Positions 7,519 to 16,090 are shown, counted from the first letter of the stretch. The stretch is 30,770 nucleotides of DNA from CAUZSH01 sp963582935 (GCA_963582935.1 CAUZSH010000017.1:1-30770), one strand, 5' to 3'. Notes: generated by a model from the letters alone, not told the origin. A program made the numbers and translations.

Positions 7519-8757
7519 TTACGCATTTAATTCCATTTTATTGTGACTTGATTTACCCAATTCCACAATGATTTTAGCAAATTTGCGTTTACCAACCTGA
7601 TAAACACCCTCTGAACCTGTCTCTATAATAAGCTTTGTATCCGTCACCTTATCGCCATCTATCTTCACTGCACCTTGACGAATCATCCGAATCGCCTCAG
7701 ACGTACTCGAGACCAAGTTTGCATCTTTCAGTAAATTTGCCACTTGTATATTATCTTCCACCGCCAGCACCACTTCTGGCATATCATCTGGAGTTTTATT
7801 TTTTTGAAAACGATTAATGAAATTTTCATGGGCTTTTTGAGCTTCTGTTTCTGATGAAAAACGCCCAGCAATCTCGACAGCAAGCTCAACCTTAATATCT
7901 CTAGGGTTACGACCTTCTTCAGCTTGCTGTTTTAATTGAGCAATTTCTTCTAATGATTTAAAACTCAATAATTCGTAATAGTTCCACATAAGCTCATCAG
8001 ACACAGACATAATTTTGCCAAAAATCTCATCTGCTGATTCACTAATACCAATATAGTTCCCAGAAGATTTGGACATCTTCATAACGCCATCTAATCCCAC
8101 CAATAAAGGCATGGTAATAATCACTTGTGGCTTTTGCCTATTTTGCTTTTGAAGCTCACGCCCCATCAAAAGGTTAAACTTCTGATCTGTACCGCCTAAC
8201 TCAATATCGGCTTTCATCGCAACTGAGTCATAGCCTTGGACTAATGGGTATAAGAATTCATGAATCGCAATCGGTTGCCCACCCTTATAGCGCTTTGAAA
8301 AATCATCACGCTCCAGCATTCTCGCAACCGTTTGGCTTGAAGCAAGCTTGATCATTTGAGCCGCGCTCATTTTTCCAAACCAGTCGCCATTGCGCTTAAT
8401 GACCGTTTTCTCTTTATCTAATATTTTAAAAATCTGTGTTTGATAGCTCTCAGCATTTTTTTCAACATCCTCAGCAGAAAGCGCTGGTCGCGTACTATTC
8501 TTACCCGTAGGATCACCAATTTGCGCGGTAAAATCCCCAATCAAAAAATTAATCTCATGTCCTAAGTCTTGCAACTGTCGTAGTTTATTAATCACAACTG
8601 TATGCCCTAAATGAATGTCTGGAGCAGTCGGGTCACAGCCCAGCTTCACAATTAGAGGTCGGTTTTCTTTTAATTTTGCAATAAGGTCATCTTCCAGCAG
8701 CACTTCATCCGTGCCACGTTTGATAATTTCTAAGGATTTTTTAATATCTATATTCAC
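7519..8757 (-). CDS. tyrS: tyrosyl-tRNA synthetase
   Basis: Charges tRNA-Tyr with tyrosine. The 412 residues fit the bacterial class Ic enzyme. The nucleotide-binding HIGH motif appears as HLGH (49-52) after PTAPDI, and KMSKS is at 227-231 followed by SGNYIGI. This layout matches the TyrRS subgroup with PTAPDIHLGH (TyrZ-like) rather than the E. coli TyrS type. A C-terminal S4 RNA-binding domain covers about residues 335-405. The start is GTG at 8755-8757, supported by AAGG seven bases upstream; no better in-frame start precedes the conserved N-terminus. It is followed by the small membrane protein gene. Confidence 0.95.
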   Translation of the reverse strand: MNIDIKKSLEIIKRGTDEVLLEDDLIAKLKENRPLIVKLGCDPTAPDIHLGHTVVINKLRQLQDLGHEINFLIGDFTAQIGDPTGKNSTRPALSAEDVEKNAESYQTQIFKILDKEKTVIKRNGDWFGKMSAAQMIKLASSQTVARMLERDDFSKRYKGGQPIAIHEFLYPLVQGYDSVAMKADIELGGTDQKFNLLMGRELQKQNRQKPQVIITMPLLVGLDGVMKMSKSSGNYIGISESADEIFGKIMSVSDELMWNYYELLSFKSLEEIAQLKQQAEEGRNPRDIKVELAVEIAGRFSSETEAQKAHENFINRFQKNKTPDDMPEVVLAVEDNIQVANLLKDANLVSSTSEAIRMIRQGAVKIDGDKVTDTKLIIETGSEGVYQVGKRKFAKIIVELGKSSHNKMELNA

Positions 8758-8841
8758 TCAACAGCCTTCTTTATATTTATTACGTAATGTTACCTTTTAT
8801 ATAGCGCTTAGTTTACACCGTTAGAGAAAAAATCACACCAC

Positions 8842-9990
8842 CTATCCAGCCAAAGGATGGTTAAAAAAAAGTAATATGGCAATCAAGCTAAACCCAGTCA
8901 TAATCACCGCAGCAATAAAACCCGCTATCAATGGTTTTAGTCCTGTTTTGAACATAGTCACAAGGTCCGCGCTTAACCCAACACCCGCCATCGCCATGGT
9001 CATAAAAAATTCAGATAAAAAAAGTGTGACCTGTTCAAATGAAAATAAACTGATTTCATTTTGAATCCAATCAATCACTCCAATTGTTTTTAAAACAACC
9101 ATCACTAAAAAAACAATAATAAATCTCGGGAAATATGAGTGCCAAGGCACCTTTTTAACCGCACCCTCCATATCATGCAAAGCCTCAGTAGTATTATCTT
9201 TATGTTTAATTCCCACCACAATCACCATGGGTGCTAACAATAAAATCCGCACCATCTTAACAATGGTCGCAACTTCCCCTGCCACCATTCCAAAAGCAAA
9301 CCCTGCGGCCACCACTTGAGGTACAGCCTGAATCGCAGTTCCCGCCCAAATCCCAAAACCATTCTGGGTCAACCCAAGCGCATGTCCAAGTATTGGATAT
9401 AAAAAGATGGCAATTAGACCAAACATAGAAACAATCGTAATGGCAATCGAGGTTTGTGTTTGATCCGCTTTAATAATTGGCGCTGCCACCACAATGGCTG
9501 AGCCACCACAAATAGCCGTACCAATGCCAATCAAGGATGTCATAATGGGATCTACTTTCAAAAGCTTGCAAATCCAAACCGTCAACAGATAAGCAATCAC
9601 AACACATAAAACATTTAACACCAGCGCATCTGCGGATATTTTAAACACTGTAAGTATGTTAAATTTAATCCCCATGAGAACAATACCCACAGGCAATAGA
9701 CTCTTAACGGAAAAAGTGACGCCCGCTGCAACTTTGGCTTTTATTTTTTTTGAATTGATAATGCCATTACAATTTTCTAATTTATTCGAACCATTTTTAT
9801 CCCTTAGAATGGTATTCCCAACAACTAATCCCACAACAATAGCAATAACCATTGCTTCTAGTGGATGCACAACATAACCCTCTGGTGTTATCACGGTGAA
9901 AGGCTTAAAAGGCAAACTCTCAATTCCGTAGGAAATAATGGCTAAAATAAATGTCAGAGTTAAACCAGGTAATTTTGCAAAAAGGCTCAA
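8842..9990 (-). CDS. yeiH: YeiH-family (UPF0324) putative anion/sulfate exporter
   Basis: Membrane protein of 382 residues with about ten hydrophobic helices. Family blocks visible are HPLEAMVIAIVVGLVVGNT near residue 42, SLLPVGIVLMGIKFNI near 98, the re-entrant GIGTAICGGSAIVVAAPII near 155 and WAGTAIQAVPQVVAAG near 215. Members are annotated as putative sulfate exporters, but the substrate is not firmly established, so I keep the function general. The start is TTG at 9988-9990, chosen because a strong AGGAG lies eight bases upstream and the next residues (SLFAKLPGLTLTF) lead straight into the first helix. A truncated secreted-protein gene lies just upstream on the same strand. Confidence 0.82.
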   Translation of the reverse strand: MSLFAKLPGLTLTFILAIISYGIESLPFKPFTVITPEGYVVHPLEAMVIAIVVGLVVGNTILRDKNGSNKLENCNGIINSKKIKAKVAAGVTFSVKSLLPVGIVLMGIKFNILTVFKISADALVLNVLCVVIAYLLTVWICKLLKVDPIMTSLIGIGTAICGGSAIVVAAPIIKADQTQTSIAITIVSMFGLIAIFLYPILGHALGLTQNGFGIWAGTAIQAVPQVVAAGFAFGMVAGEVATIVKMVRILLLAPMVIVVGIKHKDNTTEALHDMEGAVKKVPWHSYFPRFIIVFLVMVVLKTIGVIDWIQNEISLFSFEQVTLFLSEFFMTMAMAGVGLSADLVTMFKTGLKPLIAGFIAAVIMTGFSLIAILLFFNHPLAG

Positions 9991-9998
9991 GGGATCCG

Positions 9999-10003
9999 CT
10001 CCT
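9999..10003 (-). promoter_or_regulatory. Shine-Dalgarno AGGAG for the TTG start of the YeiH-family gene
   Basis: AGGAG on the minus strand, eight bases before the TTG at 9990. No ATG or GTG in frame nearby has comparable support, so this site decides the start. Confidence 0.6.
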
Positions 10004-10023
10004 ATCAGAATGTTTAAATAAAC

Positions 10024-10230
10024 TTATAACGCTTTTTTATATCCTTCATCTGTTAAAATTTTATAAGCTTGGTTTTTAGTATCCACACAACTTGGGGTGT
10101 TGGCTTGTAATTGCTTATGAATAAACGTCAGATCTTCAATGGTATTTCTTTGCCATTTGTTTTCAGCAAAGGCACTAAAAGTCACACCCATACAGATCAA
10201 AAAGGTGACTATATTTTTTACACAACCCAC
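10024..10230 (-). pseudogene. N-terminal remnant of a secreted protein, possibly an S41-type peptidase
   Basis: A GTG start gives 68 residues. First comes a clear Sec signal peptide (VKNIVTFLICMGVTFSAFA, cleavage probably before ENKWQ). Then follows a mature stub, IEDLTFIHKQLQANTPSCVD plus TKNQAYKILTDEGYKKAL, ending in TAA. The D-x-x-F-I-H-x-x-L-x-x-N-x-P-x-x-VD pattern resembles the start of some periplasmic S41 peptidases, which continue for several hundred residues. Here the frame simply stops and the YeiH-family gene begins about 30 bases later. The signal peptide is seen directly; the peptidase link is from memory of the family and is moderate at best. It could instead be a genuine small exported protein. 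Confidence 0.45.
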
Positions 10231-10338
10231 TTAATGCACTCTACAACTATTTGAATAACTTAAGAATAGCGAATACTCTGATAATTTTCCACTTTTGAAA
10301 TGATAATATCCAACACCCTTGAATGATCGCTAAAACGC

Positions 10339-10367
10339 TTGACGAATGCAGCTCTATCGCATTCAAT
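10339..10367 (+). promoter_or_regulatory. candidate ygfZ-rep promoter with inverted repeat in the spacer
   Basis: TTGACG at 10339-10344 and TTCAAT at 10362-10367 are separated by 17 bases. The spacer carries a perfect 6-bp inverted repeat, GAATGC (10344-10349) and GCATTC (10359-10364), nine bases apart, which could be an operator. It lies 35 bases before the ygfZ start. Confidence 0.35.
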
Positions 10368-10401
10368 ACACAATAATTCCCAATAAATTTAACGTGCAAT
10401 C

Positions 10402-11319
10402 ATGGCAAACCACTCCGACCTACAATATTGTGAACTCACAAACCACGGCATTATCTCAGTTAGCGGAAAAGATCGAAAGAAATTCCTACAGGGACAAGTC
10501 ACCTGCGATATGGATAAACTAAGTCAAACTCAAGCACTCTATGGTGGTTATGCCAATATTCAAGGACGGTTGATTGGGATTTTTTATGCCATTGAAAAAA
10601 CCGAAAATACTTTACTCTCACTTCCAGAACCCACGATAGGAGCGACGATTAATGCACTAAAAAAATATGCCGTTTTCTCAAAGGTAAGTTTTGATCAACC
10701 AAATTTAGGAACTTTAGCCATCTTTGGTGAGACTGCTCTGACTCAACTGGAAGCATTATTTAATATTGAGATCTCTAATATCAAAACCGCCACAGAAACT
10801 GCTGATGGTCTGCAAATCATACGAACTGTTTCAGATAAGGATAGCTTCCTTATTATTGGCGAGAGCAAGAAAATTTCTGCCCTTAAAAATATGCTGACGG
10901 CCATTACTGCTGAAGCGTCTCAAGATGAATGGCAACAATTTTTAATTTCAGAAAATATTTGCGAACTTAACCGACACTCTATAGAAAAATTTTTGCCCTC
11001 CGAGATTAACGTAGCAAAGTTGGGTGGTGTTGCATTTAATAAAGGTTGTTTCATGGGGCAGGAAATCATTGCACGCATGCACTATCTTGGCAAATCCAAA
11101 AAATCCTTAAAACAAGTTCAGATTTCCTCTGAAAACGTTCCGGATATCATAGCAACGGCACGCATTATTGATGAAAATAATAAGTTAGCTGGGGAAATTG
11201 CAGCTATTTGCCAAACTGACAAAAACCAAGCTGTTGCCCTTGCGATCATGTTAAATAGCAAGCTCAATACGGCTTCTCTAGCGATAACAGACCCCTCTGC
11301 AACAATTACCGTACTATAA
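10402..11319 (+). CDS. ygfZ: folate-binding protein YgfZ (GcvT-like, Fe-S enzyme maintenance)
   Basis: Cytoplasmic tetrahydrofolate-dependent protein related to the glycine-cleavage T-protein; YgfZ supports the synthesis or repair of some Fe-S cluster enzymes such as MiaB. The 305 residues are close to the usual length. The N-terminal half carries SGKDRKKFLQGQVTCDM (21-37) and GGYANIQGRLIGIFY (48-62). The hallmark K-G-C-[FY]-x-G-Q-E is at 214-221 (KGCFMGQE), with the conserved Cys216 and a following IARMHYLGKSKKSL. The next gene, rep, begins 16 bases after the stop, so they are probably co-transcribed. Confidence 0.9.
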   Translation: MANHSDLQYCELTNHGIISVSGKDRKKFLQGQVTCDMDKLSQTQALYGGYANIQGRLIGIFYAIEKTENTLLSLPEPTIGATINALKKYAVFSKVSFDQPNLGTLAIFGETALTQLEALFNIEISNIKTATETADGLQIIRTVSDKDSFLIIGESKKISALKNMLTAITAEASQDEWQQFLISENICELNRHSIEKFLPSEINVAKLGGVAFNKGCFMGQEIIARMHYLGKSKKSLKQVQISSENVPDIIATARIIDENNKLAGEIAAICQTDKNQAVALAIMLNSKLNTASLAITDPSATITVL

Positions 11320-11335
11320 ATAGGCCACATATTCC

Positions 11336-13378
11336 ATGACAGCTAAAGCACTTAATCCTCAACAGCTAGAAGCTCGGAACTACATTGATGGACCATTATT
11401 AGTTTTAGCGGGTGCAGGCAGTGGAAAAACCAGTGTGATTACCGAAAAAATCGCGCATCTTATTCAAAATTGTGGTTACAAACCTGCCAGCATTCTTGCG
11501 GTTACCTTTACCAATAAAGCTGCCAAGGAAATGAAAGAACGGGTGATTAAACGCCTTGAAGGGCAAAAAACACGAGGCTTGCAAATATCGACATTTCATA
11601 CACTAGGGCTTAATATCCTGAAAAAAGAAATTCATGCGCTTGGATATAAGTCAAACTTTACACTCTTTGATGACCAAGATAGCAACACGCTCATTCATGA
11701 ACTGTCCTATGATGCCTTTCAAGCAAGCAAAGAACTCACAAAGCAAATCAAACACCAAATATCACTGTGGAAAAATGCCCTACTCGCGCCTAGCGAGATT
11801 TCTGGAAAAATAACGTCCGAATTAGAACGCCAATCCCATGAAATATATCAGCTTTATAGTCGTTATTTAAGAGCATACAACGCCGTTGATTTTGATGATC
11901 TCATTTATCTAAGCGCAAAATTACTGAAAAAATATCCAGCCATTTTACAAAAATGGCAAAATAAATTTCACTACATTCTTGTTGATGAATACCAAGATAC
12001 CAACATCAGCCAATACCAATTTATCAAACAGCTTATTGGCACTCGCAAGCAAATCACCGTTGTGGGAGATGATGACCAATCCATTTACTCTTGGCGTGGC
12101 GCGCAACCCGAGAACTTAAAGATTCTAAAAGATGATTTTCCAAATCTAAAAGTGATTAAACTTGAGCAAAATTACCGCTCTTCTGCTCGTATATTAAAAG
12201 CCGCCAACACATTAATTGCCAATAACCCCCATGTCTTTGAAAAAAAATTGTGGTCAAATTTAGGTGTTGGAGAAATGATTCGAATTCTAACCTGCACAGA
12301 TGAGCACAATGAAGCCCACCGAATCAGCAGCGAGATTCTTTCCCATAAGTTTCAAAATAAAACGCTTTATAGCGATTACGCCATCTTATATCGTAGTAAT
12401 CACCAAGCTTTTTTGATTGAAAAGCAGCTACAACTTTATCGCATTCCTTATCATATTAGTGGTGGCACTTCTTTCTTTTCCAGAACAGAAATTAAAGATA
12501 TTCTTGCTTACTTAAAGCTCATCATGAACCATGATGATGAGTGTGCTTTTTTACGGGTAATTAATACCCCAAGACGTGAGATTGGACCCGCCACATTGGA
12601 ACGTTTGGGTGCTTACGCCATGACGCGTGACATTTCCATGTTTGCTGCTATTGATGAAATGGGGCTCACGCAACATCTCAACACCGCGCAAACCAACCAC
12701 CTTCGCAGCTTTAAAAACATCATTGAAAATGCTGCCAATCAGATTTTATCCGTAAATATAACCGTAACTGCACTTGAACAATATTTAAAAGAATTGGTAG
12801 ATACTATCCACTATCGGCAATGGCTAATTGATAATAGTAGCTCACTGAAACAGGCTGAACGACGATTTGATAATGTTAAAAGTCTGATTGAGTTTATTTG
12901 CAACGCCAAACAAAAATCCGATGAATCTGAAGATGATTTAAGTTTTAGCGACATTATTAATCGACTCCTTATTCTTGATTTAATTGATAACCAGGAAGAA
13001 GCTCAACAGCATAATAAAGTACAACTTTTGACGCTCCACGCAGCCAAAGGTTTAGAATATCCAAACGTTTATATTCTTGGCATGGAGGAAGGAATTTTAC
13101 CTCATCAGCAAAGTATCGATGAGGATGATATTGAAGAAGAAAGACGCCTTGCCTATGTAGGCATCACGCGAGCCATGCATACCTTGACCCTCACCCTTTG
13201 TAAAAATCGCTCACGTTATGGTGAAAAACAATCCACTACCCCTAGCCGATTTTTAAATGAGTTGCCAGATGAGGATATTGAATGGCAAGGTAAAACACCC
13301 ACAACGGATATTGAACGCAAAGAAGTGGGGAGACAAAAAATTTCTGACTTGAGGGCTTTGCTAGGAAAAAAGGATTAG
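11336..13378 (+). CDS. rep: ATP-dependent DNA helicase Rep (SF1A, 3'-5')
   Basis: A superfamily 1 helicase that moves 3' to 5' and clears proteins from the path of replication forks. The 680 residues match E. coli Rep. Walker A is GAGSGKT (26-32), and motif Ia is AVTFTNKAAKEMKERV, followed by the Rep-like ISTFHTLGLNILKKE. Motif II is DEYQDTN near 217, motif III GDDDQSIYSWRGA near 246, and motif IV is NYRSS near 279. The C-terminal motifs are LLTLHAAKGLEYPNVYILG (from about 562) and EERRLAYVGITRAM. Rep is preferred over UvrD because the first 110 residues track Rep and the UvrD C-terminal extension is absent. Its last bases overlap the end of the convergent ROK kinase gene. Confidence 0.93.
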   Translation: MTAKALNPQQLEARNYIDGPLLVLAGAGSGKTSVITEKIAHLIQNCGYKPASILAVTFTNKAAKEMKERVIKRLEGQKTRGLQISTFHTLGLNILKKEIHALGYKSNFTLFDDQDSNTLIHELSYDAFQASKELTKQIKHQISLWKNALLAPSEISGKITSELERQSHEIYQLYSRYLRAYNAVDFDDLIYLSAKLLKKYPAILQKWQNKFHYILVDEYQDTNISQYQFIKQLIGTRKQITVVGDDDQSIYSWRGAQPENLKILKDDFPNLKVIKLEQNYRSSARILKAANTLIANNPHVFEKKLWSNLGVGEMIRILTCTDEHNEAHRISSEILSHKFQNKTLYSDYAILYRSNHQAFLIEKQLQLYRIPYHISGGTSFFSRTEIKDILAYLKLIMNHDDECAFLRVINTPRREIGPATLERLGAYAMTRDISMFAAIDEMGLTQHLNTAQTNHLRSFKNIIENAANQILSVNITVTALEQYLKELVDTIHYRQWLIDNSSSLKQAERRFDNVKSLIEFICNAKQKSDESEDDLSFSDIINRLLILDLIDNQEEAQQHNKVQLLTLHAAKGLEYPNVYILGMEEGILPHQQSIDEDDIEEERRLAYVGITRAMHTLTLTLCKNRSRYGEKQSTTPSRFLNELPDEDIEWQGKTPTTDIERKEVGRQKISDLRALLGKKD

Positions 13379-14295
13379 GATATTTTCTGCTTCGCCAAAT
13401 AAGCTGCCCCGACCATCCCTGCATGATTGCCCAAAGTTGCCATGGAAATCTTTATATTTTTAACCGGATCCAGAGCGCGTTCTTGATATTTTTTCTTAAC
13501 CGGATCAAGCAACGCTTGCCCCATTTTCGTAATGCCTCCACCCAAAATAAATGCCTCCGGTGCCAGCGTATGCGCTAAACTAATCAAGCCACTGGTCAGA
13601 GAATAAACATAGTCCTCCAATACTCGCAAAGTATCAGAGTCTTTTGCCGCTAAATCTCTATTAAAATCATCTGAAGTAAGCTCAGCACCCTTGACGACTT
13701 TATAGCGTTTGATCAATGAGGACGCCGAACCATAAGCCTCCCAAGCACCTGGAATGAAAGGCTTATCCAAGTCTCTTTCATTCGTAATTAAATAACCCAC
13801 TTCTCCCGCACAATTATCCAATCCACGGAGTAGTTTTCCATCTATAACAATCGCCCCACCAATACTAGTGCCCAACGCTAAGAAGACAAAACTTTTAAAC
13901 TTTTGAGCGCTGCCGTGCCAGTATTCCCCAATGGCAGCCGCTTTTGCATCATTATCAATGATAACAGGCAATGAAAATTTCTCCGTCAGCTTCTCAACAA
14001 TAGGCAAATCTTTCAGACCCGGTAAATGGTAAGAACTACAAGTCACAATCCCTTTTTCATTATCCACAACGCCATGCGAACTGATCCCGATTGCAACAAC
14101 ATCATGTAATTGTATTAACTCATCTGCTTTAGAGAGCAATAATGCTAATATTTTTTCACCCTGCTGATCATCCGGTTTAGGTGTCTGCATCTTATCTTCA
14201 AAAGACATCTCACCTTGGCCGTCAACAACACCATATTTAATATATGTTCCACCAATATCAAAACCAAGTATGTTCGATCCAAGCATATCCGACAT
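13375..14295 (-). CDS. ROK-family sugar kinase
   Basis: Cytoplasmic sugar kinase of about 306 residues. The ATP-binding DIGGT is at 13-17, the catalytic block IDNDAKAAAIGEYWHG is near 125, LALGTSIGGAIVIDG near 155 and LGGGITKMGQALLDP near 270. Many ROK kinases bind zinc through a CxCGxxGCxE motif after GEIGH. Here that stretch reads GEVGYL followed by WEAYGSASSL, with no zinc cysteines and Tyr in place of the usual His. This is known in a ROK subgroup, including some beta-glucoside kinases. The frame stays open to 14439, but that would overlap cutC by about 140 bases. ATG 14295 has AAAAGG nine bases upstream and gives a normal N-terminus. It directly follows cutC. An amino sugar or related glycan sugar is a likely substrate from context only. 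Confidence 0.85.
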   Translation of the reverse strand: MSDMLGSNILGFDIGGTYIKYGVVDGQGEMSFEDKMQTPKPDDQQGEKILALLLSKADELIQLHDVVAIGISSHGVVDNEKGIVTCSSYHLPGLKDLPIVEKLTEKFSLPVIIDNDAKAAAIGEYWHGSAQKFKSFVFLALGTSIGGAIVIDGKLLRGLDNCAGEVGYLITNERDLDKPFIPGAWEAYGSASSLIKRYKVVKGAELTSDDFNRDLAAKDSDTLRVLEDYVYSLTSGLISLAHTLAPEAFILGGGITKMGQALLDPVKKKYQERALDPVKNIKISMATLGNHAGMVGAAYLAKQKIS

Positions 14296-14300
14296 TTCAT

Positions 14301-15044
14301 TCATCCTTTTTGTTTTAGGTTTTTTAACTCGCCAATAATCTGCCCTAAGGTCTGCTTTGACGTAACTTGTAATTGTAAGGCTTCCGCAGGGAAAACACCA
14401 CCACCCGTAACACGCGTGACTTTGCTTGAAGCTGAGCAATGAATATGCTCAACCTTTGTTTGTGAAACTAACGAAATAATATTTTCAGGCTTAATGCCAC
14501 CACCCGGCATAATTTGTATCTTATGACCAAATTCACGCTGCGCCATGGCAATACCATCAATGCCCTCCATGATATTCTTAGCTTGCCCAGATGATAATAT
14601 TCTTGTAAAACCAAGATCAATAAGTTGTTGAATGGTCTTAAAGTAGTTATTGGTAAGATCAATGGCTCGATGAAAAGTAAGCTCTAAATCATGCTGCTTT
14701 GCTAACGCAATAAAAGGCTTTGTAAAGGCAATATCAATATTGCCTTCTTGGGTCAACGCACCGATAACAATCCCATCAATCCCCAAAGGGATAAGATTTT
14801 CAAAATCAAACAACATTCCTTCCTGTTCATCCTCGTTATAACAAAAATCACCTGGACGTGAGCGAATCATCGCTTGTAACGAGCAATTTGTTTTTTGCTT
14901 TGCAAACTGCACCATTCCAGGTGTGGGCGTTAACCCTTCAGCATTTAAAGCACTACATAACTCTAACCTATCTGCACCAGCATCAGATGCCTTAACAATT
15001 GATTGAAAGTTATCCACACAGACTTCAACGGTTATTTTTTTCAT
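14301..15044 (-). CDS. cutC: CutC family protein
   Basis: TIM-barrel protein of 247 residues, normal for CutC. Conserved blocks are VEVCVDNFQS (6-15), DAGADRLELCSAL (21-33), LTPTPGM (38-44) and MIRSRPGDFCYNEDE (59-73). Later ones are GIDGIVIGALT near 93, FHRAID near 123, ILSSGQAKN near 148 and IMPGGGI near 172. The family was named for copper tolerance, but the biochemical role is unresolved. In many bacteria it clusters with glycan-salvage genes such as glycosylasparaginase and sugar kinases. The same is seen here: it is followed at once by a ROK kinase and preceded by what looks like a glycosylasparaginase fragment whose end overlaps its start by 20 bases. MIRSRPGDF replaces the more common MIRPRGGDF. 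Confidence 0.9.
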   Translation of the reverse strand: MKKITVEVCVDNFQSIVKASDAGADRLELCSALNAEGLTPTPGMVQFAKQKTNCSLQAMIRSRPGDFCYNEDEQEGMLFDFENLIPLGIDGIVIGALTQEGNIDIAFTKPFIALAKQHDLELTFHRAIDLTNNYFKTIQQLIDLGFTRILSSGQAKNIMEGIDGIAMAQREFGHKIQIMPGGGIKPENIISLVSQTKVEHIHCSASSKVTRVTGGGVFPAEALQLQVTSKQTLGQIIGELKNLKQKG

Positions 15045-15288
15045 GATTTATTCCACATATTCCGCTTGTTTTTTTTATCGGCTGTGGCATTTCATCCGTC
15101 CACACCCAGTAATACACCGGCTCTGACCCTCTAAAGCTCACGACCTTATGATTGTCTTTGATATCCATGTTTTGCTCTACAAGCTTGATTCCCTCAATAG
15201 TAGACCGAAGCCCATCTTGCTTTGCCTGCAATCTTTTGAATGCCTCAGGCACACCACAACGCCCTTCATCATTTGCAATAAAAATCAT
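15025..15288 (-). pseudogene. N-terminal fragment resembling glycosylasparaginase (Ntn hydrolase)
   Basis: Encodes 87 residues from an ATG at 15288. Residues 1-45 (MIFIANDEGRCGVPEAFKRL, then DGLRSTIEGIKLVEQN) resemble the opening of bacterial N4-(beta-N-acetylglucosaminyl)-L-asparaginases, which read roughly N-x-x-GR-x-G-x-x-x-A...ALDAVEAG-x-x-LVE-x-NP. After about residue 55 the likeness ends and the frame runs into unrelated sequence and a stop inside cutC. The rest of the enzyme, including the autoprocessing Thr, is missing. So I read a truncated gene lying between the POT fragment and cutC on the same strand. The match is from family memory, not a search. The ORF could alternatively be chance, but its position beside cutC and a ROK kinase supports the call. 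Confidence 0.45.
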
Positions 15289-15296
15289 TCTTTATC

Positions 15297-15731
15297 TTAG
15301 GATTTTGGCGTTCTTAACCTTTTTAAAAATGGTAGCAGAATTGTGAGCAGAATTACCATAATAATTGCAGCAATAAATAGTTGGAAATACCCTGTTGCAT
15401 AGATTGAAGCCGGATGCTTAACAGTGTGCACATTTTTCATAATGTGCACTGCAATTAATGCACCAAAAAATCCCGCATAAGCACTAATTGTCCACCAAAC
15501 GCCCATCATAGTGGACTTTAGGTGATTGGGAGCCACTCTCGTTACCAACGCTAATCCCACAGGCGAGATACAAAGTTCACCAAAAACAAGCATCAAGTAG
15601 CACAATGATACCCATAAAATACTTGCATACCCTAAATCTATCGAAGCAGAATAACCGCCTAAAGCCAAGAAAAATAAGCTCAGAACAAATTTTATTTCAT
15701 CAGATGGCTCTTTCTTTACGGTGGCAAGCTT
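15297..15731 (-). pseudogene. C-terminal fragment of a POT/PTR peptide transporter
   Basis: The frame is open from about 15731 and encodes roughly 144 residues that match the last third of POT transporters: KKEPSDEIKFVLSLFFLALG, then GELCISPVGLALVTRVAP, STMMGVWWTISAYAGFFGA and a final helix with a basic tail. The same blocks are seen in the intact POT gene at 3360-4859 (GELCLSPVGLSAVTQLAP). The first 330 or so residues, including ExxERFxYYG, are absent. No start codon with a ribosome binding site precedes it. The 5' end stops abruptly where a fragment of a different transporter begins on the other strand. It lies upstream of, and on the same strand as, the glycosylasparaginase-like fragment, cutC and the ROK kinase. 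Confidence 0.8.
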
Positions 15732-15733
15732 TT

Positions 15734-16006
15734 AACCGGCTTAATAAATGGAATGTGGATAACTTTTTAGCAAGTGTCTTTCCAGCAGAAATACGATATA
15801 CCGCCGTTGCAATTATTCAAAATGCAGCTATGGCTATTTTTGCGGGTCTCGCCCCACTCTATGTGAGTACGCTAACCCATTATTTTAATGTCATTATGAT
15901 ACCTGCCAAAGTTCTAACCATCGCTTATGCTATACAAATTATTGCGATATTGATTGTTATTATTTTTGGAAAAAAACTAAAAGCATCTACAGAAAATTAT
16001 CTCTAA
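15734..16006 (+). pseudogene. C-terminal fragment of an MFS metabolite symporter
   Basis: About 90 codons encode the last two or three helices of a ProP/metabolite-symporter type MFS protein. FLASVFPAEIRYTAVAI corresponds to the FPTRVRYT block of that group and is followed by QNAAMAIFAGLAPLYVSTL, one more hydrophobic helix and a basic tail ending in TAA. An ATG-initiated frame reaches back to 15605, but its first 43 codons are the antisense of the POT fragment and carry no MFS likeness. The 5' three-quarters of the gene is missing. The fragment starts within a few bases of where the opposite-strand POT fragment ends. Confidence 0.7.
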
Positions 16007-16090
16007 GCAATCATTACTATCTTAAACTTAATAAACTCACCTATACTACATTAAAGAACGGATAACCCTCGCTAAGCTAAAAGGCATCCA

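Noticed and set aside
14296..14439. Upstream extension of the ROK kinase reading frame
   Set aside because: It lies wholly within cutC on the same strand, encodes no ROK-like residues, and the ATG at 14295 has a properly spaced AAAAGG.
15605..15733. Start of the plus-strand MFS fragment as an intact gene from 15605
   Set aside because: The first 43 codons are the antisense of the POT fragment; transporter likeness begins only after the junction.
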